Source of the DNA: Zingiber officinale
Taxonomy: Eukaryota; Streptophyta; Magnoliopsida; Zingiberales; Zingiberaceae
DNA length: 64,000 nt
Assembly (NCBI RefSeq): GCF_018446385.1
Contig: NC_056000.1
Location: 48,020,722-48,084,721, forward strand
Reading direction: 5' to 3'
Made by a program: the position numbers and the translations under genes. Below, piece after piece: positions 30,881-42,487 of this stretch. The first letter of the stretch is position 1, and each line of letters starts with the position of its first letter. Under the pieces are notes generated by a model. That model made no database searches, had not been told where the DNA came from, and saw only the letters and a program-made list of their open reading frames with translations.

Positions 30881-33486
30881 ATGGACGCCGGAATCGTGAG
30901 CTTGAAGGCCAACGATGCATGGCTGAGCCATGCAAGAAGATCAGCTCTCTGCGCTTCTTCAACAAGGAAGCAGCTCCGGAGCCAAAGAGTTCCCTTCAAA
31001 AACAACAACACATTCCGCTGCAAGATCGCAGGCTTCGAATCCTCTGTAGCATCCTCTCCTCCTGCAGAAATCGACCACCAAATTCAAAAAATATCCGAGG
31101 CAAGTTTTTCTGCAGGTTCTTCTTCTCCCCCACTGACGATCCATTCACTAGAATGACCAACCAAACCAAAACCCTGTTTTTGCAGGTTCTTCTCTCACCC
31201 AACGTGCCTGATCCCAAGAACGTCGCGGCATTCATTCTGGGCGGAGGCACCGGTGCTCATCTCTTCCCTCTCACCAATACAAGAGCTGTGCCTGCTGTTC
31301 CCATCGCGGGAGGCTACAAGATCGTTGATGTCCCAATGAGCAACTGCATCAACAGCGGCATCAACAAAATATACATCTTGACGCAGTTCAATTCCACCTC
31401 ATTGAATCGCCACATCTCTCGAACCTTTGGTGATGTCGCCAACTTTGGCGGTGGATTCGCAGAGGTAACGCAAGAAGAAATTGGGTCATCTTGTTCGTGG
31501 ATTGCCTTGTCTGATTAATTCCTTTTGATACTCAGGTTTTGGCGGCTACACAATCTCCCGGCGAAACCGGTATGAATTGGTTCCAGGGCACAGCTGATGC
31601 CATTAGGCAATTTGCTTGGGTGTTTGATGTGAGTTATCTCTAGCTTTAGATCTTCTCTCTTTTTCTGTCGTTTTGAGTTTACATTTTGTTGTTCCTGTAA
31701 TTTAGGACAGGAGGAACCAACACATTGAGCATGTACTAATTCTGTCCGGCGACCAATTATACCGCATGAACTACATGGAATTGATCGAGGTATGCTTTTG
31801 TTTGTTTTCCATCGCTTGAATCTACATACTAAAAGTGATGCAATGCAATTTGCAGAAACATGTCGAAACTGGTGCTGATATAACTATTTCTTGCATTCCT
31901 GTTGATGCAAGGTATGCAAATGTCTAGTATCTAAATTGTATCGACTTACTTAGTACTGGTAATTGACTTGTCGATCCTCCTTGTAGCCGGGCATCTGACT
32001 ATGGACTCGTGAGAGTTGATAAGAATGGTCGGATTACCGAATTTCAAGAGAAACCGAGGGGTGATGATTTGGAAGCCATGGTGAGTGCTTTTTTTCCTAA
32101 TAACTGATAAGATTGTCGATGATTCGAGCACTGAACTAATAAGAACAATTGCATTGCAGAAGGATGATGGCTCCTTTCTCAGATTGTCTCATCAAGATAC
32201 AAACAAGTACCCCTATATCGCATCCATGGGGATTTATGTCTTCAACCGAAAGGCACTTCAAAGACAATTCATGTATCTCTTTTAACTCTTGTGCAAGTCC
32301 ATTTTCAGTTAAGTCTGGTTGTGTTTCAAGAAATGCCTTCTGATTCTCTAAGCGATTTATCGGTAACTTCAGGATGAGAGATGGGAGAGCAAATGACTTT
32401 GGACAGCACATCCTGCCTTTTGCCGTGAACTACTTCAATGTTCAGGTGTGCTTCTTGTGTGTCTGTTTTCAATACTACTTCCAAGTAAACTTGAGATTTC
32501 TGTTCACCAACGCGCATATCGTATCGTAACGATGTTCTTGTATTGTTCAGGCATACATGTTCCAGGACTATTGGGAGGATATTGGAACATTACAAGCATT
32601 CTACAACGCAAATTTGGCACTCACAGAACAGGTAGAAATTAATGTGTATGCATAAGAAATTAACAATTCGAATCGATTTGAGATGTACGATCTCATAATC
32701 TATCGATTTTGTAGCCTCCGAAGTTCCAATTCTACGATCAAAGAAAACCTATGTACACATCTCCTAGGTACCTACCGCCAACTAAAATCGACAAAAGCAA
32801 GGTAAGTGTCACAAAACTGTAGACTACAAGACAATCTTGAGGCATTTTAGTCATGTTCAACAAAATGCAGATGCGCAGTTCGATAATTTCTCACGGATGC
32901 TTCTTGTACAAGTGTGACATTGAACGATCGATCATCGGAGTACGATCACGTATCAGTGCTGGAGCCGAAATAAAGGTTAGTGAAACTGGCTTCAAACTCA
33001 AAACTGATAGCTGAATTCTGAATAGATACTAGTTAACATGTAGTGTCTTTGTTGCATCTTCTCAGAACACTTTGATGTTTGGCGCGAATACTTATGAGAC
33101 CGATGAACAAATTGCCTCCCTATTGGAAAAGGGTATGGTTCCTATTGGAGTGGGGCAAAACACAAAAATCAGGTACTATCTGAAATTCTGTTTGCAGATT
33201 ACTTAAGCGACTCGAGATTTACTTTTGTTAAACTTAAAATTTGTTTTGTAGGAACTGTATCATCGACACAAATGCTAGGATAGGCCAGAATGTGGTCATT
33301 GCTAACAAAGATGTATGTGTATAAGCATGTTTGTATCTAAACCTTTGAGACTAAAGCTTATCGATGCTAAATGTCGTGTCACAGGACGTCGAAGAGGCTG
33401 ATCGATCGAGCGAAGGCTTCTACATAAGATCTGGAATCACAATCATTTTGAGAAATGCTACTATCAAAGATGGAACTGTGATCTAG
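30881..33486 (+). CDS. ADP-glucose pyrophosphorylase large subunit, copy A (14 exons)
   Basis: Regulatory subunit of the plastid heterotetramer that makes ADP-glucose for starch. Exons: 30881-31099, 31186-31464, 31536-31628, 31706-31789, 31856-31911, 31987-32080, 32160-32272, 32373-32445, 32551-32631, 32715-32801, 32871-32975, 33066-33172, 33252-33312, 33385-33486. They total 1554 nt, giving 517 residues. Residues 1 to about 70 look like a transit peptide. The nucleotide loop [20 protein letters not shown] (92-111) has His98 and Val108 where catalytic small subunits have Arg and Lys, a large-subunit trait. Asp213 (GDQLYRMNY), Lys266 (FQEKP) and the large-subunit C-terminus [11 protein letters not shown] are present. 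Intron 1 is GC-AG; the others are GT-AG. Copy A has Gly116 and Val122 where the family usually has Cys and Ile. The start matches copy B; the upstream in-frame ATG at 30710 is not conserved. Confidence 0.92.
31100..31185 (+). other. GC-AG intron 1 of AGPL copy A (86 nt)
   Basis: The donor reads GAG|GCAAGT, the best-known context for GC donors, and the acceptor is TTTTTGCAG|GTTCTT. This is the only choice found that keeps the frame in copy A. The nearby GT at TCTGCAG|GTTCTT would shift the frame. Confidence 0.8.
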
Positions 33487-34454
33487 AATGTCAATTTATC
33501 ATGGTGTTTTTTATGCTTCTAATATATAGTTTATATAGTAAGCTAGGAAATAAGCAGTTAATTCTTGCTGTAAATGATGGTTGTCTTGCTGAAAGCAAGC
33601 TCCATTAACCAATTGCTCACTCCAAAGACAAAGTTAACTACTGATAAATTTTCTGAATTTTTCTTTTACAACAAATGCATTTGCTAATGGCTTAATGGAT
33701 CATCTTCCATCCTTTTGTAGAAAAGGACAAGAAACACGTTTAACCTTTTCCTTTGGAAACTAACTTTGCTGTTAAATTTCCCTCATGAGATTGCCATGAG
33801 TGTGTTGTTGGTCGTTATCACCCTGATCTTCGCTCTTAGGTGGCTCCTTCCCCTCAACCTTACCTGGACTAGGATGTCTTGGGAAACAAGAGAGTTCAGT
33901 AATATCTAGAAAGGTTATTGTCAATTGAGCTTAAATATCTTCCCACGCAGTGCAATAGTAAAACACTCAGATGAACAAAAAGAGGTTTAGGATTTCAAAT
34001 TCTTAATGGGAATGAATATACATACTAAACATTCTAGCCAGAAGCCACTATCTGTTCCTCCGTTGAACAAGTATATATGTCTATAAACATAAATTAAATT
34101 TTATGTTGTTCAAATTTGAAATGAATAAGGTAACAAGCTCTAAAATTAATTAAGCTGTTGAAGTTGTTAATCAACTTTGGCAATTTGATTTCTTTTTCGC
34201 TTGATGTTGATTTATTTAATGTTATTGAACTCTTAATTCAAATTTATTTGATTACTTGAAATTTTTATATATTTTTAAAAATTATTTAGTTGCTAGTGTG
34301 TTTGTTTATTCATTTTGAGAGCTTATTTGCATGATCATAAGTTTGATGAGAGTTTTCTTGAAGAATATGATATTATTCATGAATATTAATTACGAACAAT
34401 TCACAAACTTTGCTATAAATATCTACGATTCAAATAATTGAATATTATTAATTA
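33487..34454. other. 3' region of AGPL copy A
   Basis: Collinear with 55647-56660. The first 150 bases should hold the 3' untranslated region. No further coding signal was seen. Matching words such as CTTACCTGGACTAGGATGTC occur in both copies. Confidence 0.6.
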
Positions 34455-34640
34455 CCTTCGGAGTTATAGTATAGTGGTAGGGCGTAAAATTGTTACCGAG
34501 ATATCCGTAATTTGATCCACAACTTCAATATATTTATAGGAATTTTTTCTCTAAATGTGACGAGTAACCATAAGATGCAGGGTTTCTGAGCCACCCACAA
34601 CACTTCCAAATTCCCTCATGCTAATCACTGGCATATGTTT
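34455..34640 (+). mobile_element. tRNA-like SINE remnant, copy A
   Basis: A-box-like TATAGTATAGTGGTAGGG (near 34465) and, about 45 bases later, a B-box-like AATTTGATCCACA. A related sequence occupies the equivalent place in the other block (56665-56790), so insertion preceded the duplication. The ends are not sharply defined. Confidence 0.5.
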
Positions 34641-35084
34641 CCGAATTCAAAGTTCTCTCCAATTCCCCTTTTCAATCGTAATATCGATCGAATCAGCGTG
34701 TTAGTGTTAGGTGGAGATGTGGAGTTTCTCTTCTCGAATCTCAATGAGCAAGAAGCACACAGAAAGGGAGTTGGAAAAGGAGAACTTAAAAAAAACTAAC
34801 ATTTTTATTTTCATTGTATGGATAAAATAAAAAATTTTTAATTCATTTTCTTATTGATTAAAGAGAAAACATCACCAACTAATGAGAAACGTAATGAGTG
34901 TAGAAAGAAAAGTATACATAAAAATATATTTAATATATTAAAAAATAATTATCCTAATTTTTAGAGAATGAGATTGCATAATCTTTTATTATATGGACCA
35001 TATTTTTTTATTATATTTAAAAAATATATTTAATACATTAAAAATAATGGATCCCAATAAAAATTAGGGTCCTAGGCATAGGCC

Positions 35085-35425
35085 TGGAAGAGAGGTTCAT
35101 TTGCTCCTCTCATGACCACACGATCTACGAGCTGGCGAAGATGTTCAGGGAGAGATTCCCTCAGTACATCATCCCTCAAAAGTACAATCTATCTTGGATC
35201 AAAAGAAAGAATTTAAGAAAAAATGAACTCATAGATGATCGACGTCGACCATTTTGTAGGTTTGAAGGGATCAACGAGAAGATTGGGAGGATGAATTTTT
35301 CTTCAAAGAAGTTGCTGGATCTGAGCTACAAATTCAAGTACAGTGTGGAGGACATGTTTGACTCTGCAATCCGAGTGTGCACGGAGAAGCAGCTCCTGCC
35401 GTTGCAAAATGTGCAGCAACAATAG
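35085..35425 (+). pseudogene. Dihydroflavonol 4-reductase (DFR) 3' remnant, copy A
   Basis: Two partial exons of a DFR-type NADPH-dependent reductase of the flavonoid pathway. The exon piece at 35085-35181 encodes [18 protein letters not shown] and ends IPQK. It joins through a 78-nt intron (donor AA|GTACAA, acceptor TTTTGTAG) to 35260-35425, encoding FEGINEKIGRMNFSSKKLL and ending NVQQQ. These match the C-terminal part of DFR (RYICSSHD, HFSSKKLLD). The N-terminal dinucleotide-binding region and upstream exons are absent. The last frame is still open, but the gene cannot work as it stands. The neighbouring deletion removed exon sequence that copy B keeps. Confidence 0.75.
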
Positions 35426-35918
35426 CAATAGTGTAGGATTAAGGACTAAATCCAATTAAGTGGATGGGCTTAATCTCCAAAGGTAGACTTATACCACACT
35501 AATTGTCATTAAAAAAAAATAAATCCTAATTAAGAGATCTCATGCTCATTATATATAATGGAGTTTAAATTAAATGGATATAGATTCAATACTTAGATTC
35601 AATAACTCGGTTCATTAATATTAATGAGTTGTTAATGATGGATGAGCTTTATGGTGGATAATCACCATAGGTTGGACCATATATATATAAAAGAACAGAT
35701 TAGTTTAATTAGGGCATGTTGAATCTTGCTTTCTTCCTCTAACCTTTTCTTTCCCATTGATAAAGACCTTGGGTTGTCGGATCAATCCTGTGGAAAACTT
35801 CTGCTGCACTTGCAGGATCTCCGATGATAAGTAAGAAGCAATATTCCTTTACGATGGATTCAGATCATCTATTCGATAGTTATTATTTCGGGTTCAATAA
35901 TACTTTAGAGATTGATGA
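35426..35918 (+). mobile_element. Unclassified AT-rich stretch, possibly a Copia LTR fragment
   Basis: It begins near TGTAGGATTAAGGACTAAATC, carries a TATA-like TATATATATAAAAGAAC (near 35685) and ends at the next LTR. This layout resembles a short Copia LTR, but no matching end or target duplication was found. Confidence 0.3.
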
Positions 35919-38249
35919 TGTAGGACCGTTGGTCATGTGAGAAAGGGAAGGTGAATCATGTGTATTTTAAAAACTTATTCTTTTTAAACTTTTAAAACAA
36001 GTTGTGTGCTGTAGAATAAAAGAAAATAATAACACATGGTCGGTTACCTGATTCAGAACATTTGGCAACTCCTACTCTAAGACCAAAACATTTCGGATCT
36101 ATCGATGGACAATCCACTAAATTGTCTACCGATAAACTCTCGATAGAGTAATCGAGTACAAGAAAATATAAAGATTGTGTAATAAGTTACACTTCCTTTA
36201 AGCAAGTATAATAATAAAAAAACAATAGTAAATTTGTTACCAACATAAAAGATGAAGATTAAGCGCTCATGTGTTGGTGTCAGTCTTTCGGCAGTGGTCA
36301 GGTGCAATAGAATAGTAGTATAGCCGCAGCATGAAGACGAAGTCATAGAATGATCGTTAGAGCTCATGTAGAAGTTATATATCAAGTGTTGGCCGAACAC
36401 AGCTTATAAGGAGTGTTGAGGGCATCTCTAATCTCAGCCGAGGTGCCTCCAACCTCAAATCTGATCGTACAAACTTTAGACTCTATCAGATATGAGACCT
36501 TCAGTTTCTATCCGCACGAAGGCACCTCCAAACGCTCAAAAGTACCTCTAATGCTCTCTGAGGTGCCTCCAATGCGCTCTAGGGTGCCTTCACGCAGCAA
36601 ACTTCTATCCCCGAAGTTTCTCTATGTGAGGGTGCCGCTGCCCTATATAAGGCGCCATCATTCAGCTCTAAGACACCTCCCTGCAGCTCTGAGGTGCGTT
36701 AGATGTAAGATACAACAATTAAATAATAAGTGTATTGAAGAAATAATCTTATAGAATTTTCTAGAAATTTTCAAGAATTTTTCGGGATTTAAACGAATAT
36801 CATATGACACGATTTAATTAAGAGGATAAATCTATTAGACTGAGAGAATGTCTATTTGGAATACCTATTTAGTTAGAAGTTGATTGGATTAATTAACCTA
36901 AGGTTATAAATCATTAATCTAAATATAAATAATAAATCTTAAGTTCATTTCCTTTATTCCCTTCTCCTCTCATGCCCTAGCCTCATCGCCGCCTCTCCTC
37001 TCTTCCCCTTGTGACGACGATGCGTGCTGCACCAGCTGCTTACTTGTGGCCATCTTCCAACCCCAACCATCTATCACCACCCCTTCGCGTGAGGATACCA
37101 TCGTCGATCGATCATTAGGTGTCACCGATGCCAAAAGGGGGAAACGACGTTAGAGGGCTGGAGCTACCCTCCCTCAAACTTGGAAACCTAATCGATGCAG
37201 CGAATCCCTAGATTCCTTTCCACTGTCGCATCGACTTCCTTTGCTCGAGTTGAATCATGATTACCAGCGCTAGATCTTAGTTGTAATCGACATTCTAAAC
37301 ATGTCTCTCTTCCTCCTGTGCCCTAATATCAAGCATCCACCGTCAGTTCCCTCTTCGCCAATCTCAACAACTGCCTGCTATTGGTCTTCGTTAGAGAGGG
37401 AGCTGCCGACACGGAATTAGGGTAAGGCATGCTTGGTTTCAGGTTTGTAGAGATCTGAATTCCAATTTCTGTTTGGGATGTTTGCGCTATGTGGGTTGGT
37501 CGATCACTATAGCCCCGGTCTTGCTTCCAACATCAGCTTTGCTGTAGCTTCAGCCATGAATTTCAACAATGATGTTCTCCAGATGTGAATTATTGGCTGA
37601 GGCATCAAAATCAGGTGAGTTTTTTGGAATTGATTCATGCTTTGATTGTAGAATGTTTAAGGATATCAAATCAAATATAGTTGTGATTGATTATGGATGG
37701 GATTAGTTAGTTCTTATCGAGATGAATTAAGTATGGTTGATTCATGATTTGTTCGATTGAATCTTTGGATCTATTAACAGATGGCTAATATTGATATGTG
37801 ATGAAGTTGATTAAAGTAAGTATAAACTTAGTAGTAAATGGATTGTTATATGGATTAATTAGGGATGATAATATAACCAACTCTAATTTGATCAACAAAT
37901 GAGATTAATTGAAGTTAATCATTAATTAGAGTTAACTAATGATCATTTCGATTAAGGTTTCCTAATTAGATTTGGGATATTAGTTAGCTAATTAATTCAT
38001 AATGGAATTAGCTAAATTGTACAATTTATTATAGGACTCTGATTCAAGACAAGCACTTTGACGTGGAAATTGTTTAGCTCGATCAATAATTAAGGCGAAT
38101 ACTTCTTCCTTAGCCTTAATAGTTCATTGAACTTAGTGTATGTTTTTAATTGACAGATTAAGTTGTTTTACTTTAAATTTACTTGTATGTATCCATGCTT
38201 GATACTTGTGTGTTTGATCTTAGAGATGATCTAGTTATTTCTTATACAG

Positions 38250-39464
38250 TGATCCTATCGGGAATCTGGGAAGACAGTGATGTTGGAATGACGTGTCTGG
38301 AAGGTTGACCGCATCCCCTTGACCCGGGTGGTGAGCTATCTTCTGCATTGACCAAGTCATCCGAAGTCCCCCGGTCAACACTACCTGCAGCCAACGACCG
38401 GGTCGCCCCAGTCTCTGGTACCTCGATGCTTGAGGCGGATTCCACGGATATATGAGTGGCCGAATAATAGTAGAACAACTAACTAAATGCAAGATAAGTA
38501 CAGTGACGTACCCTGGCCCGGGGAGGGGGGGGCGCCCATGGATGAATCGGTGAGCTGGTCGCGGTGCTGATCGAGTCATCGCGACCCTGACGAGTAGATG
38601 GGTGTGAGCCAGCTGAGGAGCCTGATCTGAGAGCAACGACATGAAATCCAGTACAGCATGGATCCGAAAGGGCGGCACGCAGGCCGGTTATGATAGCGGC
38701 TCGTAGGTCGGCACATGGCACCTGGGTTGGATAATCCTAGTAACTCACGGGCATAATAAATGCGCATATAGCGAAACACGATGGCTCGATGGCCGAGACC
38801 ACATCGGCTCGCCGACCGAACTCCATCTCAACTCAAAGACTGCGTAGACAAATAGCATTAGCGGCGTCTACCGCTAAGGGTAGCGACTGCCGTTAGGCGG
38901 CGGCTAAGAGCGGCGGTTGCCGCTAAGGGTGGCGGTTGCCGCTAAGGGCGGTTGTTGCCGCTAAGGGTTGCTGAGGGCGGCAGTTGCCGCTAAGGGCGGT
39001 TGTTGCCACTAAGGGCGGCGCCCACTGGGGGCGGCGCTGGCTGTGCTCTGAGGCGGTGCCGGCGTGGAGAAGAGGCATCATCCCTCCGCCTTGGGTAGCC
39101 GGAGGTGTCTATCGACAGAAGGAGAGGGAGAGAAGGGAAGGCTAGCCCTGGCGGCTGCCGATGCGAGGAAGATCGGCGATAGTGGCATCCTGGACCGTGC
39201 ATGAGGCGTTGGCCATGCTCTGAGGCGGCGTCGGCATGGAGAAGAGGCTCCTCCCTCGCCTGTGAGCTTGGCTGCGGAGTAGGAACGTATAGCCCTTGCC
39301 CCCACTGCAGTTGGCGGCGGCGGCGGAAGCCAAAAACCAAGCCCCCTCCCCTCCAACACAAAGAACAGTGTCCACTATAAATTCCAAACCCTAATCCTCA
39401 AATGACTAAAACACCCCTCCCCTTTCCCTTAATTCCCTTTGGGCCCTCTAACATATTCGCATCA
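38250..39464 (-). repeat. 3' LTR of the 5.4-kb element
   Basis: Near-duplicate of 42488-43667. It contains GC-rich GGCGGTTGCCGCTAAGG repeats (38860-39030). ORFs on the minus strand (38235-39387) are GC-rich frames without known domains. Confidence 0.8.
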
Positions 39465-40529
39465 CAAGCCTCCCCTTTAAGTCTAGTCGAAGGAGGCACA
39501 AGTCCGACTGACTGGACCAATCCCTAAACAGAATCGCTACCGAATGCGAAATCACTAGGCTCGTCTTATCATGTTGAACGAGTAGCTGTGGCGATATCGA
39601 GCAAGTGACTCAAGTAGCATCGAACGAGCGACGAGAAATAATGCGGTCCAGGCAATGGAGATAATGCTGATCAGGTAGAAAGATGGGAGATTGAACCGGG
39701 CGCGCGATTAAGAAGATGCTGATCAGGCAATCGAAAAAATGCGAACTGAGTAATCGAGAGAGCGTCGCGCAGGAGATGGTAGCAATGCCGAATGAATTGC
39801 GAAAAATAATGCCAAGTCAGCAGTCGGAACGATGCCGAGAGAGTGGCAGAACGCGATGCCGAGCGAGCTATGAGAAATGATGCCAAGTCGACAACCAGAA
39901 CGATGTAGAGCGAGCAGCAGACCGCCAAGCAAGCGACGAGTAAAATAATAGTCGACTGAGCGACATGCAGGATGACGAGCAGATCGAGCGGGCAGGCGAT
40001 GCCGAGCGTGCGACCGTGAAGATGTCGACCGGATGATCGGAAGGATGTTGATTGGGTAGATAGATGTCGGGCGGATGATGTCGAACACGTAACCACGAAG
40101 AAGCCGACCGAGTGCTCGGAAGGACGTCGAGTGAAACATGCACGTGGCTAAGTGGACGATCGGGCAAAGGATCAGGCGGCTACCAAGGTGTCGATCGAGC
40201 GACGAAAAATATGTCCCGAGCGGCTGTCAGGCAAGCTCTCGGTCGAACGCCGAGTGAGCGCACAAGAGAATACAGAGCGAGCGATGAAGTAGCGCGTGGG
40301 CAGGAGTGGAGCCCAGAAACGGAGCGGAAGCATAGCCCGTAAAATCACATGCTCATGGAAACGAAAATCGTGCACCGAGTCGACGCATCGCCTGTGAACT
40401 GAACCGGAGTGTAGCCCGTGAGTCGAAGGCGCATGGAAGCGAAAGTCGCTAGCCGAGAGGGCGCGTCGCCCGTGAGATATTCTGGCCCGAAACCAGCGGA
40501 GATACTCTCATTCGCGACCATTGGAGATA

Positions 40530-40805
40530 GCTCGACCCCGAACGGGGAAGATAAGCTGCTTTGATGCTCCGTGACAAATGAAGACCTCTCGACCCCGGAC
40601 GGGAGAGATAAGAAAATATGATATGCTGGTCCGAGACCAGTGAAGACTACTCGACCCCGAACGGGGGAGGTAGAGTGTCCGATGGTGGCAATCGCTCGAC
40701 TCCGAATGGGGGAGGTAGAAGATCCGATGATGACAATCGCTCGACCCCGAACGGGGGAGATAGATGCTCTGATAAGCTTGACCCCGAACGGGGGAGATAG
40801 ATTAT
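40530..40805. repeat. Minisatellite 1: CTCGACCCCGAACGGGG units
   Basis: Six copies of CTCGACCCCGAACGGGGGAG-like words, spaced about 40-70 bases apart. Confidence 0.8.
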
Positions 40806-40829
40806 CTGGCGGACTGGTCCATGAAGGCG

Positions 40830-41490
40830 GGGGTTTAACGTCGCCGCTCAACGATCTTCAAGACGGATGTTTATAGTCGTCAGTTCGATTATGGGATTTA
40901 ACGTCGTCGCTCGACAGTCTTCAGACCGGGTATTTATAGCCGTCGGTTCGGCTCTGGCGTTTAACGTCGCCGCTCGACAGTCTACAAGCCGGATATTTAT
41001 AGCCGCTGGTTCGGCTCTGGTGTTTAATGTCGCCGCTCGACAATCTTCAAGCCGGGTATTTATAGTCGCCGGTTTGACTCTGAGGTTTAACGTCATCACT
41101 CGACGGTCTTCAGGCCGAGTATTTATAGCCGCTGGATCAGTTCTGACGTTTAACGTCGCCGCTCGATGGTCTTCAGATCGGATATTTATAGCCACTGGTT
41201 CAACTCTGGGTTTAACGTCGCTGCTCGACGGTCTTTAGGCCGGGTATTTATATAGCCGCTGGATCGGCTCTGGCGTTTAATGTCGCCGCTCGACAATCTT
41301 CAGGCCGGGTATTTATAGCCGCCGGTTTGGCTCTAGAGTTTAACGTCGCCACTCGACAGTCTTCAAGCCGAGTATTTATAGCCGTCAGTTCGACTCTGGG
41401 ATTTAACGTCGCCGCTCGACGGTCTTCAGGCCGGGTATTTATAGCTGTTGGTTCGGCTCTAGCGTTTAACGTCGCCGCTCGATGATCTTT
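40830..41490. repeat. Minisatellite 2: about 62-bp unit, 11 copies
   Basis: Each unit reads GTTTAACGTCGCCGCTCGAC, then GGTCTTCAGGCCGGGTATTT, then ATAGCCGCCGGTTCGGCTCTG. Eleven starts of TTTAACGTC can be counted. Confidence 0.9.
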
Positions 41491-41504
41491 TAGCATAACT
41501 CAAA

Positions 41505-42255
41505 CCCGACCGATCGACATGGGGTCTTCGACAATGAGCTCACAACTCGGATAATATACAGCCGACCGATCAGCATGGAGTCTTTGACATCGAGCCCGTG
41601 GCTCGGATAATATACGCCCAGCCAATCGGCACAGGGTCTTCGACATCGAGCTCGTGGCTCGGATAATATACACCCGGCCGATCGCCACGGGGTCCTCAAC
41701 ATCATTCTTGTGGCTCGGATAATATACGCCCGGCCGATCAGCACGGGGTCCTCGACATCGAGCCCGTGGCTCAGATAATATACGCCCGGCCGATTAGCAC
41801 GGGGTCTTCGACATCGATCCCGTGGCTCGGATAATATACGCCCGGCCGATCAGCACAGGGTCCTCGACATCGAGCCCGTGGCTCAGATAATATACGCCCG
41901 GCCGATTGGCACGGGGTCTTCGACATCGAGTCTGTGGCTCGGATAATATACGCCCGACCGATCTGCACGGGGACTTCGACATCGAGCCCGTGACTCGGAT
42001 AATATACGCCCGACTGATCGGCACGGGGTCTTCGACATTGAGCCTGTGGCTCGGATAATATACGCCTGGCCGATCGGCACGGGGTCTTTGACATCGAGTC
42101 CGTGGCTCGGATAATATACACCCGGCCGATCGACACGGGGTCTTCGACATCGAGCCTGTGGCTCGGATAATATACGCCCGGCTGATCTGCACGGGGTCCT
42201 CGACATCGAGCCCGTGACTCGAATAATATACGCCTGGGGGATCGGCACGGGGGTC
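41505..42255. repeat. Minisatellite 3: about 56-bp unit, 13 copies
   Basis: Each unit reads GGCTCGGATAATATACGCCC, then GGCCGATCGGCACGGGGTC, then TTCGACATCGAGCCCGT. Thirteen copies of GATAATATAC-type words occur at a regular 56-base spacing. The long minus-strand frames here are translations of the array. Confidence 0.9.
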
Positions 42256-42487
42256 CTCGATCGAGGAACTAGGGCAGATCATATAACTGGAAGAGAAAAG
42301 ATAACGCAAAAACTGACCTGCCGACTAGCAGAGGATCTAACTCAGTTCCTCGACTCCCGAATACCCGTGGAGTGAGGAGAATGACACATTCGTCGAAACC
42401 TACTGAGGTCATGAGGATGGTAGAATTTTTCGACGTCGTCCATCTTCACGTTCTAGATCAGGTGTGTTTCCACAGACGGCACCAATT

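Noticed and set aside
30710-31156. Earlier start for AGPL copy A at 30710
   Set aside because: The upstream in-frame ATG is not kept in copy B and would add a non-transit-like segment; 30881 matches 53059 in copy B.
34455-34530. A true tRNA gene
   Set aside because: A and B boxes are degenerate and the sequence does not close a cloverleaf; the copy in the other block is likewise SINE-like.
38990-39387. Overlapping GC-rich frames on the minus strand (also 43109-43590)
   Set aside because: They lie in both LTRs of the 5.4-kb element, overlap in three frames and match no domain.
41505-42255. Regularly spaced 56-bp repeats that look like a CRISPR array
   Set aside because: Repeats are contiguous with no unique spacers, lie inside an LTR element, and the genome is a plant.
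41771-42309. Long minus-strand frames of repeated ADRPGVYYPSH-type peptide
   Set aside because: They are translations of the 56-bp minisatellite (period 56, so several frames look alike) and have no start or splice support.
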